Of a stretch of 19,256 bases of DNA, positions 6,882 through 14,459 are shown piece after piece (position 1 is the first letter of the stretch; each line of letters starts with the position of its first letter). The translations under genes and the position numbers were made by a program. This stretch comes from MGBC113645 sp036308445 (GTDB lineage Bacteria; Bacillota_I; Bacilli_A; Erysipelotrichales; Coprobacillaceae), in NCBI GenBank assembly GCA_036308445.1, contig JAXJVS010000097.1:1-19256 (forward strand), written 5' to 3'. The notes beneath the pieces were generated by a model. It was not told the DNA's origin, ran no database searches, and was given only the letters and a program-made list of their open reading frames with translations.

Positions 6882-7664
6882 CTATATCCATCCAAAATAC
6901 TGACATGCATATTCAATAGCATTCTCTTTACAATCTTTAGTTACAAATGTTGCACATTCTTTTAATTCATCAATCGCATTTCCCATTGCAATTCCAATTG
7001 TTGCTTGTCTCATCATCGATAAATCATTATGACCATCACCAAAAACAACGACATCTTCTTCTTTACCACCCATAATTCTAATCATATCTAAGATACCTTT
7101 ATATTTATCATCTGGTTCAATAACAACAGACATTGGATGATATCTAGCATAATGTAAATCTGTTTCCTTTAAAGATTCTAAAGGATTCTTTTCTCCTTCT
7201 TTAAACCCCACAAACATCTTATGCAATTCTTCAAACTGCTCATAGTTATCATGATCCAAATAATTCACTTGGGAAAATTTCTTAACTTCTGGACACTTAT
7301 CTAAAAAATCTAGATAATGTGTATACACATTATCAGAATCATCTATCTTAACACCAAAAGTTATACCTTTTTCTTTACATTCATTGATTACTTTTAAAGC
7401 TTTATTTTTTTCTATTGGTTCTATATATAAGACTTCATTATCTACAACTAAGCCATTACCACCACAGCATACCGCATTACTAATACTCGCTTCTTCCATA
7501 GCCACCCTAGCCATAGTATAAGAACGTCCAGTCGCAATAGCTACAAAATGTCCATTTTCTTCTAACTTTCTTAATGTTCTTAAAGTTGATGGTAAAATAA
7601 TTCCACCAGGATTATCATTCGTAAGAGTACCATCAATATCAAAAAAGATAAACTTCTTATTCAT
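6882..7664 (-). CDS. Cof-type HAD-IIB family hydrolase
   Basis: This is a HAD-superfamily phosphatase with a Cof-type cap. The N-terminus MNKKFIFFDIDGTL carries nucleophile Asp9 and Asp11. It also has ATGRS (motif II) and a C-terminal GDGHNDLSMM (motif IV). Length is 260 residues from the chosen start. I preferred ATG at 7664 over an upstream in-frame GTG at 7676, because GGAGG (7674-7670) lies five bases before this ATG and the GTG would overlap it. The start overlaps the 3' end of the yqxD-like gene by eight bases. It is closely similar to the HAD protein at 16968-17744, with shared DDKYKG and GNAIDELK stretches and the ending EYAC-YF. Substrate unknown. Confidence 0.92.
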   Translation of the reverse strand: MNKKFIFFDIDGTLTNDNPGGIILPSTLRTLRKLEENGHFVAIATGRSYTMARVAMEEASISNAVCCGGNGLVVDNEVLYIEPIEKNKALKVINECKEKGITFGVKIDDSDNVYTHYLDFLDKCPEVKKFSQVNYLDHDNYEQFEELHKMFVGFKEGEKNPLESLKETDLHYARYHPMSVVIEPDDKYKGILDMIRIMGGKEEDVVVFGDGHNDLSMMRQATIGIAMGNAIDELKECATFVTKDCKENAIEYACQYFGWI

Positions 7665-8103
7665 AAATTCCTCCACTTAATATATTATCTAACTGTTTTA
7701 TAAAATATTGTTTTTGTACATTGTCTCTAGATTTTGGACCCTTAACTCTCTGTTTAGCTTTTCTCATTTTAGCACTACCATATCTTCTAAACAATAATTC
7801 ATCTATATTATTTAGATCAATAATTATCCCACTCACATGTAAAACAACTACACCTTTAGATAAAGCCAAAGAAGATAATCCATAATCTTGTGTAATCAAT
7901 AAATCGTTTTTTTCTATTCTATTTATAATCTCCATATCCACACTATCACTACCTACATCACAATAAATCACTTCATGATATAAAGAAGTATCAATTTCAT
8001 GAGCATAGTCAACAAAAATCAATACTTCTTTGTTATATTTATTAGCTATAGTAAGAATTTCTTCTTTTTGTGGACAGGCATCTCCATCAATAAATATTCT
8101 CAT
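7657..8103 (-). CDS. yqxD: UPF0178 / DUF188 family protein (YqxD/YaiI-like)
   Basis: A conserved cytoplasmic protein of 148 residues in the DUF188 (UPF0178) family. The opening FIDGDACP and the internal ITQDYGLSSLALSKG are family hallmarks, and the conserved acidic residues resemble PIN-like nucleases. The C-terminal part is basic (RRYGSAKMRKAKQRVKGPKS). Function is not established. ATG at 8103 overlaps the rhomboid stop codon as ATGA, and its own 3' end overlaps the next HAD gene, so the genes are transcribed together. Confidence 0.92.
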   Translation of the reverse strand: MRIFIDGDACPQKEEILTIANKYNKEVLIFVDYAHEIDTSLYHEVIYCDVGSDSVDMEIINRIEKNDLLITQDYGLSSLALSKGVVVLHVSGIIIDLNNIDELLFRRYGSAKMRKAKQRVKGPKSRDNVQKQYFIKQLDNILSGGIYE

Positions 8104-8669
8104 AGAAAACCTACTAATCTTAGAAGAACAATTGCGATAAAACCACCTAACGCTCCTCCTAAATGACCAAATTTTGAAGTAGAAGGACTTGTAAGCGTGA
8201 ATAATACATTAAGCACAATAACCATCATAAATTGAGATAATAAATCTGCAAAAGCGCCTCCTAATAATACTGCCAAAGCAATAAGAGCACCTAAATAACC
8301 ATAAAAGATACCACTAGCACCTAGAGTAATTGTATGATTCGCTTCACTAGAAACTTCAGAAGCACTTAAAGTCATCAGGGAACTTGTTATCATTGATACA
8401 AAAATCAATAACAAATAAGGTATAGTTCCTAATAAATTTTCAAAGAAACCACCCAATGAATATATACAATAACAATTCATAAAACAATGAATAAAATCAA
8501 TATGTATAAAATGACAAGTTATTATTCTATAATACTCATGTCTATTTTTAACATTTGGTGGATAAAATGCTCCTAATCTCATAGCACAATCAGTTTTATC
8601 TAATTTAGAAATAAAATGAATATATACAAATACTATAATACATATAACAATAATTAAATGAGTAAACAT
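8100..8669 (-). CDS. Rhomboid-family intramembrane serine protease
   Basis: A polytopic membrane protein of 189 residues with about six hydrophobic segments. The catalytic dyad is visible as Ser119 in LGASGIFYG and His169 in SKFGHLGGALGGF. The HFIHIDFIHCFMN stretch (His53/56/61, Asn65) is the conserved helix-2 motif. It would cleave single-pass membrane proteins within or near the membrane; the substrate is unknown. There is no extra N-terminal domain. The start follows GGAG, which directly overlaps the stop of the Ig-like membrane protein gene (nine bases between genes). That neighbour has a single N-terminal membrane anchor and is an obvious candidate substrate or partner, but this is inference. 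Confidence 0.93.
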   Translation of the reverse strand: MFTHLIIVICIIVFVYIHFISKLDKTDCAMRLGAFYPPNVKNRHEYYRIITCHFIHIDFIHCFMNCYCIYSLGGFFENLLGTIPYLLLIFVSMITSSLMTLSASEVSSEANHTITLGASGIFYGYLGALIALAVLLGGAFADLLSQFMMVIVLNVLFTLTSPSTSKFGHLGGALGGFIAIVLLRLVGFL

Positions 8670-8678
8670 TTCTTTCTC

Positions 8679-9458
8679 CTATTCAACAGTAATAACTCTT
8701 GTCACAATTGTCTTATTTCCATTGCTGTCTTCTACACTATAAATAATAGAATAATCTCCTGGTATATTTACATCTATAGTACCATAAATATTAATCTTAG
8801 ATGTAATATCTCCATCTTCACTATCTAATGCTCTTACTCCTTCAGATAATTCTATATTCTCTCCTGCTTTAATAATCAAATTACTAATACCTTCAAATGT
8901 AGGTTTTTCATCTTGTTTTCCAACAATAATCTTTACTCGTAAAGCAGCAGATTGATTTCCATGTGCATCTTCTACTATAATTCTTTCAATATAAGATCCC
9001 TCTTGAATATAAGATACACTTTCACTTCTCTCATTAGATTCTTCATCCAAAAAATATATAGTTGTAGAAGAAAAGTCTTCTACATTTTCTACTAAATCTT
9101 TTGCATTTATTTCTTCGCCTACTACAATATGCCATTGAACTTTTTTCAAAGAAGCTTTAGGTTTAATAGTATCTATAACATGTATTTCAAAAGGATAAGT
9201 TTTATCAAAATAAGAAACTGAAGCATTATATATACCAACATTTGTAGAAACATCTTTAATATTTAAAGTCACACTTTTTAATATTGAATCATTAGCAGTG
9301 ACATAGTCTGATACATTTGTAGATATTTCTTCACCATACTGAAATGTAAATACATTTCTCTTTAATTTTAAAGGTGTAATTGTAAGTGCTAGATAACATA
9401 ATCCAACATCAATCGCAACAAATAAGCTTAATACAGCAATAAAAACCTTATTATGCAT
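8679..9458 (-). CDS. Membrane-anchored protein with bacterial Ig-like (DUF5011-type) domains
   Basis: A protein of 259 residues. A short N-terminus (MHNK) is followed by one hydrophobic segment (about 4-30) that acts as an uncleaved anchor or signal. The remainder is extracellular beta-rich sequence. The last 80 or so residues (from PTFEGI to the end) match the DUF5011/HYR-like Ig fold, including LDSEDGDIT, PGDYSIIYSVEDSNGN and a closing VTRVITV strand. A second, weaker copy lies at about 95-180 (EDAHGNQSA, then the RVKIIV strand). There is no LPXTG signal and no enzyme motif. It begins the run of genes that continues to bcp. AGGAGG at 9472-9467 sets the start. The function is probably cell-surface or envelope-associated, but otherwise unknown. 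Confidence 0.85.
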   Translation of the reverse strand: MHNKVFIAVLSLFVAIDVGLCYLALTITPLKLKRNVFTFQYGEEISTNVSDYVTANDSILKSVTLNIKDVSTNVGIYNASVSYFDKTYPFEIHVIDTIKPKASLKKVQWHIVVGEEINAKDLVENVEDFSSTTIYFLDEESNERSESVSYIQEGSYIERIIVEDAHGNQSAALRVKIIVGKQDEKPTFEGISNLIIKAGENIELSEGVRALDSEDGDITSKINIYGTIDVNIPGDYSIIYSVEDSNGNKTIVTRVITVE

Positions 9459-9478
9459 AATTCACACCTCCTTGCACT

Positions 9479-9487
9479 ATTATAGCA
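9479..9487 (-). promoter_or_regulatory. Extended -10 promoter for the Ig-protein/rhomboid/yqxD/HAD/bcp run
   Basis: TGC followed by TATAAT (9487-9479) makes an extended -10, with no good -35 upstream. The predicted start, about 9472, lies at the first base of the Shine-Dalgarno, so the leader would be only about 13 bases. Confidence 0.55.
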
Positions 9488-9548
9488 CTAATTTATGAAA
9501 AAGTAGTGAAAATGATAAGAAATTTCAAAATGTATTTTTGTTTGTATA

Positions 9549-9570
9549 ATAAAAGAGGATTTCTCCTCTA
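9549..9570 (-). terminator. Terminator after the small gene at 9571
   Basis: On the minus strand, AGAGGA (9569-9564) pairs with TCCTCT (9559-9554) across a GAAA tetraloop and is followed by TTTATT. It starts one base past the stop codon of the small gene. Confidence 0.88.
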
Positions 9571-9756
9571 TTACAAAGGTAATGTATTCGTTATTTCTAT
9601 ACTTTCACCTAGTAGTGTCTGATATTTTATGAGAATATAATAATTTGCTTGTGGATTATACTCTTCATCTATTCTTATATTATCATTCCATGCTTTAATA
9701 TCCTGAATCTGTAATTGTTTAATCATTTGATTATTCTTATATACCTTTAAAATCAT
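9571..9756 (-). CDS. Small protein of unknown function (61 residues)
   Basis: I do not recognise this family. The protein is soluble, with alternating polar and hydrophobic residues, and might form a small beta-rich fold (MILKVYKNNQMIKQLQI at the start, ESIEITNTLPL at the end). A clean terminator directly after its stop codon supports a real gene. The start is less certain: GGAGAG lies only two bases from ATG, and a second purine-rich block (GGGGGAGGA) lies about 16 bases farther upstream. It sits downstream of gltX and its terminator, and I see no strong promoter of its own. Confidence 0.6.
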   Translation of the reverse strand: MILKVYKNNQMIKQLQIQDIKAWNDNIRIDEEYNPQANYYILIKYQTLLGESIEITNTLPL

Positions 9757-9803
9757 CTCTCCGCTAAAGCTTTTCCTCCCCCTCAGATGATCTGAAGTTT
9801 TTA

Positions 9804-9834
9804 TAAAAAAAGTCTAGATTATTATAATCTAGAC
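9804..9834 (-). terminator. gltX terminator
   Basis: GTCTAGATTA (9834-9825 on the minus strand) pairs with TAATCTAGAC (9821-9812) in a perfect 10-bp stem, then a run of seven T. The gltX TAA (9824-9822) is exactly the three-base loop. Confidence 0.95.
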
Positions 9835-11258
9835 ATAACTTTATCTTTACCAAGTAACATGATTGAGCTTGCTAAATCAGGACCATGCATAATACCAGTA
9901 GTTGCAATACGAATTGGCATATACAACATTTTTCCTTTAGCTTTTGCTTCTTTTTGTGTTGCTTTAATACATGCAAAGATGTTTTCTTTTGTAAAGTCTT
10001 CCTCTGATAATTCTGCAATTTTAGATTTAAATACAGCTAAAGTATTAGGAATAGATTCATCTTTCATGAATTCTTTAGCTTCATCATCTAAGTTTAATTC
10101 ATCTTCAAAGAATAATGATACTAATGGTACAATCTCTTTTCCATAAGATAATTGTTCATGATATACGGATACTAATTTTTTAATCCAATCTTCTGATTTA
10201 TCACTTAAATCATATGCATTACTCAAATATGGTAAACATAATTCTACAACTTCTTCTAAACTTCTTTCTTTAATATATCTATTATTCACCCATGTCAATT
10301 TATCTTTATCAAACATAGAAGGAGACTTAGATAATCTTGTTTCACTAAATGCTTCAATTAATCCTTGATGATCAAAGATTTCTTGTTCACCTTCAGGAGA
10401 CCATCCTAACAATGCCATAAAGTTAAACATTGCATCTGGTAAATATCCTTCTTCTTTATATTGAGATACAAATTGCATAATAGATTCATCACGTTTAGAT
10501 AATTTCTTTCTATTTTCATTAACAATTAATGTCATATGACCATATGTAGGAGCATCCCATCCTAACATTTCATAGATCATTAATTGTTTAGGAGTATTAC
10601 TTAAATGTTCTTCTCCTCTAAATACATGAGTAATATCCATAGTATGATCATCTATAACTACTGCAAAGTTATATGTAGGAATACCATTAGCTTTAATTAA
10701 TACCCAATCTCCAATATCTTCAGATTCAAAAGAAACATGTCCTCTAATCATATCATCAAATTCATATGTTTTATTAGCAGGTACTTTAACTCTAATAGTA
10801 TAAGGAATACCAGCTTCTTCTTTAGCCTTAACTTCTTCAGCAGTTAAACTACAACATTTACGATTATATCTAGGTGCTATTCCAGCAGCAACTTGTTTTT
10901 CATGTTCAGCATCTAATTCTTCACTTGTACAGAAACATTTATAAGCATATCCTTTTTCTAATAAGATATCGATATATTTTTTATAGATATCTAATCTCTC
11001 CATTTGTCTATATGGTGCATACTTAGGATTAGGATTTAAAGGTGATTCATCAGGAATAATACCTAACCAAGCTAAATTATCTAACTGACTAGCTTCTCCA
11101 CCTTCAATATTTCTTTCAATATCAGTATCTTCTAATCTAAAAATAAAATCTCCACCATGATGTTTAGCATATAAATAATTAAATAACGCTGTTCTTGCTC
11201 CACCAATATGTAAATGTCCTGTAGGACTAGGAGCATATCTTACTCTTACTTTATCCAT
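9822..11258 (-). CDS. gltX: Glutamyl-tRNA synthetase
   Basis: A class I aminoacyl-tRNA synthetase of 478 residues, charging tRNA-Glu (and in many Firmicutes also tRNA-Gln, with later amidation; this is inference). The HIGH-type signature is HIGG at 17-20 within APSPTGHLHIGGARTALFNY, and KLSKR is at 252-256. A CFC pair (108-110) and Cys135/136 lie where zinc-binding cysteines occur in some GluRS. The length is normal for a bacterial enzyme. The gene begins five bases after the ispF stop, and its Shine-Dalgarno (AGAGGG) is made from the last ispF codons, so the two are translated in tandem. Confidence 0.98.
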   Translation of the reverse strand: MDKVRVRYAPSPTGHLHIGGARTALFNYLYAKHHGGDFIFRLEDTDIERNIEGGEASQLDNLAWLGIIPDESPLNPNPKYAPYRQMERLDIYKKYIDILLEKGYAYKCFCTSEELDAEHEKQVAAGIAPRYNRKCCSLTAEEVKAKEEAGIPYTIRVKVPANKTYEFDDMIRGHVSFESEDIGDWVLIKANGIPTYNFAVVIDDHTMDITHVFRGEEHLSNTPKQLMIYEMLGWDAPTYGHMTLIVNENRKKLSKRDESIMQFVSQYKEEGYLPDAMFNFMALLGWSPEGEQEIFDHQGLIEAFSETRLSKSPSMFDKDKLTWVNNRYIKERSLEEVVELCLPYLSNAYDLSDKSEDWIKKLVSVYHEQLSYGKEIVPLVSLFFEDELNLDDEAKEFMKDESIPNTLAVFKSKIAELSEEDFTKENIFACIKATQKEAKAKGKMLYMPIRIATTGIMHGPDLASSIMLLGKDKVMSRL

Positions 11259-11263
11259 ATTTA

Positions 11264-11743
11264 TTACCCTCTCTTATTTAATAACACAACACTCTGAGAA
11301 ACAATACCTTCTTTTCTACCTACAAAACCTAGTTTTTCCCCACGTGTAGCTTTAATATTCACTTGTGATATATCACAATGAAGAACTTTCGCAACATTTT
11401 CTCTCATCTTCATAATATGAGGAGCCATCTTAGGTTCTTCACACATAATAATACTATCAATATTACCTATCTCATAACCATTATCTACCATTAAATGATA
11501 AGTATGTTCTAATAAAAGCATTGAAGATATACCTTTATACTTAGGATCAGTATCAGGAAAATGTTTTCCTATATCTCCTAAAGCCATAGCTCCAATAATA
11601 CTTTCAATAATTGCATGTAGTAACACATCAGCATCACTATGCCCTTTTAATCCCTTTTCATAAGGAATCTCAACACCACCTAATATAAGCTTTCTATCCT
11701 CAACTAATTGATGGATATCAATAGATTGCCCAATTCTCATCAT
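11264..11743 (-). CDS. ispF: 2-C-methyl-D-erythritol 2,4-cyclodiphosphate synthase
   Basis: This enzyme of the MEP isoprenoid pathway converts CDP-methylerythritol 2-phosphate to the cyclic diphosphate with release of CMP, as a zinc-dependent trimer. RIGQSIDIH holds the metal ligands Asp and His, GLKGHSDADVLLHAIIE is the family signature, and KATRGEKLGFVGRKEG is the C-terminal substrate-binding motif. From ATG at 11743 it has 159 residues, the same length as well-studied IspF. GGAAGGTG (11756-11749) lies five bases before this ATG. The next codon is also ATG and remains possible. A longer in-frame reading to 11821 runs over the promoter and is not used. It is first in an operon with gltX. Confidence 0.96.
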   Translation of the reverse strand: MMRIGQSIDIHQLVEDRKLILGGVEIPYEKGLKGHSDADVLLHAIIESIIGAMALGDIGKHFPDTDPKYKGISSMLLLEHTYHLMVDNGYEIGNIDSIIMCEEPKMAPHIMKMRENVAKVLHCDISQVNIKATRGEKLGFVGRKEGIVSQSVVLLNKRG

Positions 11744-11763
11744 AATATCACCTTCCGTACAAT

Positions 11764-11792
11764 ATTCTAACACAAAATCGATGAATATACAA
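11764..11792 (-). promoter_or_regulatory. ispF-gltX promoter
   Basis: TTGTAT (11792-11787) and TAGAAT (11769-11764) are 17 bases apart, with a TG before the -10. The predicted leader to the ispF ATG is about 14 bases. Confidence 0.75.
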
Positions 11793-11821
11793 AATATTAC
11801 AAAACGAAAATAACTATACAA

Positions 11822-12021
11822 TGAGATAGAGGTAATACAGCATATTCTACAATCCTATCAAACCATATTTTATCAAAATATGATTTTTCCCATATACTAT
11901 TGCTTTATTCCTCACACAATAGTTAACTATATTTATCATAGCAAATAATCTTTATATTATTCAATAAAAGTTCAATTCGTTCAAACAACATTCACCTAAA
12001 AACAAAGTTATGACTTTCAAT
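11822..12021. other. Intergenic stretch without a gene
   Basis: Between the ispF promoter and the MATE terminator I find no gene. It contains an AT-rich hairpin (11864-11871 with 11875-11882) and a perfect palindrome, ATAGTTAACTAT (11919-11930). The palindrome overlaps the right arm of ACTATTG/CAATAGT (11896-11902, 11917-11923). No function is apparent. Confidence 0.5.
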
Positions 12022-12052
12022 AAAAAAACACAATATCTTAAGATACTGTGTT
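12022..12052 (-). terminator. MATE gene terminator
   Basis: A 10-bp stem with one G-U pair (about 12051-12042 with 12038-12029 on the minus strand) is followed by seven T. The stop codon TAA lies at the top of the hairpin. Confidence 0.9.
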
Positions 12053-13390
12053 AATAACATTTATATCATGATTTTTCCATGGACCATGTTTATAAAAAAT
12101 AATAGATACTATTGTCCCAATAATCCATCCTATTGGCCATGCACACCATATACCAATTGCTCCTAAGAATCGAGAAAGAATAAATGCTAATATAACTCTT
12201 AAGATTAAATCTGTGAATGTAGCTGCCATGAATTCCTTCATTAATCCTGCCCCTCGAAGTATTCCATCTGTAACTAATTTTACTGATACAACCAAATAAA
12301 ATGGTGCTAATATACGAATATACTGGATTCCTGTATTCAATGCAGTAGTAGATGGATTATCCATAAAGAAATTCACTAATATTTTACTAAACGGGAAATA
12401 TAATAAAATAATAGGTATACATAATATCCATACTATTTTTGTTCCTGCTTTGAATCCTTCTTTTACTCGTGATAATTTATTTGCTCCTATATTTTGAGCT
12501 GTATAATTAGATATACCATTACCTAAAGTAGTAAACGAAGTAATAACTAAGTTATTAAGCTTTACACCAGCAGCATATCCTGCAATAACTCCTGAACCAA
12601 AACTATTTATAATCCCTTGAATAACAATATTACCAATAGAAATAAAACTTTGTTGTAATATACTTGGAATTGCCACTACTGCAATCTTCTTAAAAATAGG
12701 AAAAGAATAAATAGCTACCTTTCCTTCTGTCTTAATATAAGAAAGATGCTTAAATACCACTACAATAGATAAAATACAGCTAATTCCTTGACATAAGAAA
12801 GTAGCCCAGGCTACACCTGCAACTCCCATATGAAATTGAGTCACAAACCAAATATCAACTAAAATATTAGAAATAGATGATACTGCAAGAAATATAAAAG
12901 GTGTTTTAGAATCACCTAATGCTGAAAATATACCTGTCGCAATATTATAAAAAAATAAAAAAGGCAGCCCCAAAACATATATATCTAAATATAACTGAGA
13001 ATCTGCAAAGATATTATCTGGTGTATGAATCAAAGAAAGCATTTCTCCACTAAAAAATATACCTATTAACATCAAAACTCCACATAATACAGCACTAGAA
13101 ATCAAAGTTGTATAAACTGATGTCTTCATCTCATTGTACTTCTTAGCTCCAAATAACTGTGAAACAATAACAGAACATCCTATATTACAACCAAATGCAA
13201 AAGCAATAAAAATTAAAGTTATTTCATAACTATTTCCAACTGCCGCTAAAGCATTTTCCCCTACAAACTTACCAGCTACTAAACTATCTGCAATATTATA
13301 TAACTGCTGAAATATAATACTACCAAACAATGGCAAACAGAACTTCCATAAAACATTTTCGGCTTTACCAACTGTTAAATCTTTATTCAC
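12038..13390 (-). CDS. MATE-family multidrug/cation efflux transporter
   Basis: An integral membrane antiporter of 450 residues with about twelve hydrophobic helices in two repeats. Recognisable segments are PLFGSIIFQQLYNIADSLVAG in the first helix and PSILQQSFISIGNIVIQGI at the start of the second half. Substrates are unknown; MATE proteins export drugs or metabolites using Na+ or H+ gradients. The start is GTG at 13390, eight bases after GGGGG, in frame with the VNKDLTVGKAENVLWKF N-terminus. An in-frame ATG at 13477 would add 29 poorly conserved residues across the promoter and is rejected. It is divergent from a LysR gene, with the predicted operator near -65 of its promoter. Confidence 0.94.
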   Translation of the reverse strand: MNKDLTVGKAENVLWKFCLPLFGSIIFQQLYNIADSLVAGKFVGENALAAVGNSYEITLIFIAFAFGCNIGCSVIVSQLFGAKKYNEMKTSVYTTLISSAVLCGVLMLIGIFFSGEMLSLIHTPDNIFADSQLYLDIYVLGLPFLFFYNIATGIFSALGDSKTPFIFLAVSSISNILVDIWFVTQFHMGVAGVAWATFLCQGISCILSIVVVFKHLSYIKTEGKVAIYSFPIFKKIAVVAIPSILQQSFISIGNIVIQGIINSFGSGVIAGYAAGVKLNNLVITSFTTLGNGISNYTAQNIGANKLSRVKEGFKAGTKIVWILCIPIILLYFPFSKILVNFFMDNPSTTALNTGIQYIRILAPFYLVVSVKLVTDGILRGAGLMKEFMAATFTDLILRVILAFILSRFLGAIGIWCAWPIGWIIGTIVSIIFYKHGPWKNHDINVINTVS

Positions 13391-13430
13391 TTCATAATCC
13401 CCCTTAATATTGATTTCCTTACCTGCAAGT

Positions 13431-13459
13431 ATTATACTTTTTGTATAGAAATATGTAAA
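13431..13459 (-). promoter_or_regulatory. MATE promoter
   Basis: TTTACA (13459-13454) and TATAAT (13436-13431) are 17 bases apart. The palindrome centred at 13489 is about 65 bases upstream of the predicted start. Confidence 0.78.
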
Positions 13460-13468
13460 ATATATATA
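13441..13468 (+). promoter_or_regulatory. Candidate promoter of the second lysR gene
   Basis: TTGTAT (13441-13446) and TATATA (13463-13468) are 16 bases apart. It overlaps the divergent MATE promoter, so the two may compete. The TA repeat makes the exact -10 uncertain. Confidence 0.5.
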
Positions 13469-13481
13469 TGATATCATTAAT

Positions 13482-13496
13482 ATATCATATTGATAT
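13482..13496. promoter_or_regulatory. Predicted operator of the second LysR protein
   Basis: ATATCA (13482-13487) and TGATAT (13491-13496) surround TAT and include a T-N11-A motif. A second palindrome, ATGATATCAT (13468-13477), lies next to it. The site is just before the lysR Shine-Dalgarno and at about -65 of the MATE promoter. Confidence 0.6.
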
Positions 13497-13511
13497 AAAG
13501 GAGTTTATCTA

Positions 13512-14408
13512 ATGAATATTAACTATGAATACTATAAGATTTTCTACTTTGTCGCAAAATATAAAAACATCACAAAAGCTGCTACAATCCTTAATAATAA
13601 TCAACCTAATATATCTAGAACTATTAAGCTATTAGAACATGAATTAGGTTGTCATCTGATTTCTCGTTCTAATCGAGGAATTACTTTAACTCCTGAAGGA
13701 GAAAAGCTATACACACATGTTAAACTTGCAGTAGAACAGCTACAAATAGCTGAAGATGAAATCATAAAAACCATAAATATGCAAAAAGGAAGTATTACAA
13801 TAGGAGTAAGTGAAACTGCCTTACATATCATACTTCCTGTATTAAGTCTTTTTAAAAAGAAGCATCCTGATATTCATATACGTATTTTTAACCATTTAAC
13901 AACTCAAGCATTAGATTCTATTAAGAATGGACACGTAGATTTTTCTATTCTAGCATCTCCATTAAAAGCTACTAAACCATTAAAGATTTATCCAATAATC
14001 AAATTTAAAGATATTTTAATAGGTGGTCCTTCTTTTTCACATATAAAAAAAATTTCATTAAAAGAGCTTTCTACATATCCTCTTATATGTTTAAAAGAAG
14101 ACACTATGACTTTTAAATTCTATGAAGCTTTTTTTCATACTTATAATCTTATATTAAGACCTGAATTTGAAGCAACAACTACTGATCAGATTCTTCTTAT
14201 GATTAAAAATGATTTAGGTATTGGTTTTATACCAGAAATCTATGTAAAAGAATTACTGGTAAAAAAGGAAGTTTATCAATTACCATTATTAGAATCTATT
14301 CCTAAAAGAGAAATATGTTTCATTGAAAATGAACAATATCCATTAAGTATAGCTTCTAAAGAATTTAAATCATTACTTATGAACTATTTTGAATCATGCT
14401 TTGAATAA
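13512..14408 (+). CDS. LysR-family transcriptional regulator
   Basis: A 298-residue LysR-type regulator. The N-terminal winged helix-turn-helix (ITKAATILNNNQPNISRTIK, then the wing RSNRGITLTPEG) is followed by a PBP-like effector domain from about residue 92. The effector is unknown. AAAGGAG (13497-13503), eight bases before ATG, fixes the start. It is divergent from the MATE gene and lies directly upstream of the aminotransferase gene on the same strand. The palindrome before it would allow autoregulation and control of the MATE gene. It is only distantly similar to the LysR protein at 5135-6013. Confidence 0.94.
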   Translation: MNINYEYYKIFYFVAKYKNITKAATILNNNQPNISRTIKLLEHELGCHLISRSNRGITLTPEGEKLYTHVKLAVEQLQIAEDEIIKTINMQKGSITIGVSETALHIILPVLSLFKKKHPDIHIRIFNHLTTQALDSIKNGHVDFSILASPLKATKPLKIYPIIKFKDILIGGPSFSHIKKISLKELSTYPLICLKEDTMTFKFYEAFFHTYNLILRPEFEATTTDQILLMIKNDLGIGFIPEIYVKELLVKKEVYQLPLLESIPKREICFIENEQYPLSIASKEFKSLLMNYFESCFE

Positions 14409-14436
14409 TTGTAAATCTAAATATATATGGTAAAAT
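14409..14436 (+). promoter_or_regulatory. Promoter of the MalY/PatB-type gene
   Basis: TTGTAA (14409-14414) and TAAAAT (14431-14436) are 16 bases apart, with an extended TGG before the -10. The -35 begins at the base after the lysR stop codon. Confidence 0.65.
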
Positions 14437-14459
14437 AAAATGAGAAAGTAGGAGATATA

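Noticed and set aside
9859..10146. Plus-strand frame of 95 codons inside gltX
   Set aside because: It is antisense to a clearly conserved gene with no start signal.
11744..11821. N-terminal extension of IspF
   Set aside because: It covers the promoter and Shine-Dalgarno; the conserved protein starts at RIGQSIDIH.
11864..11889. Terminator on the plus strand
   Set aside because: No plus-strand gene lies upstream of it, and the stem is only A and T apart from its closing pair.
13391..13477. N-terminal extension of the MATE protein from ATG
   Set aside because: The -35 and -10 boxes lie within it, and GGGGG precedes the GTG start that matches the family N-terminus.
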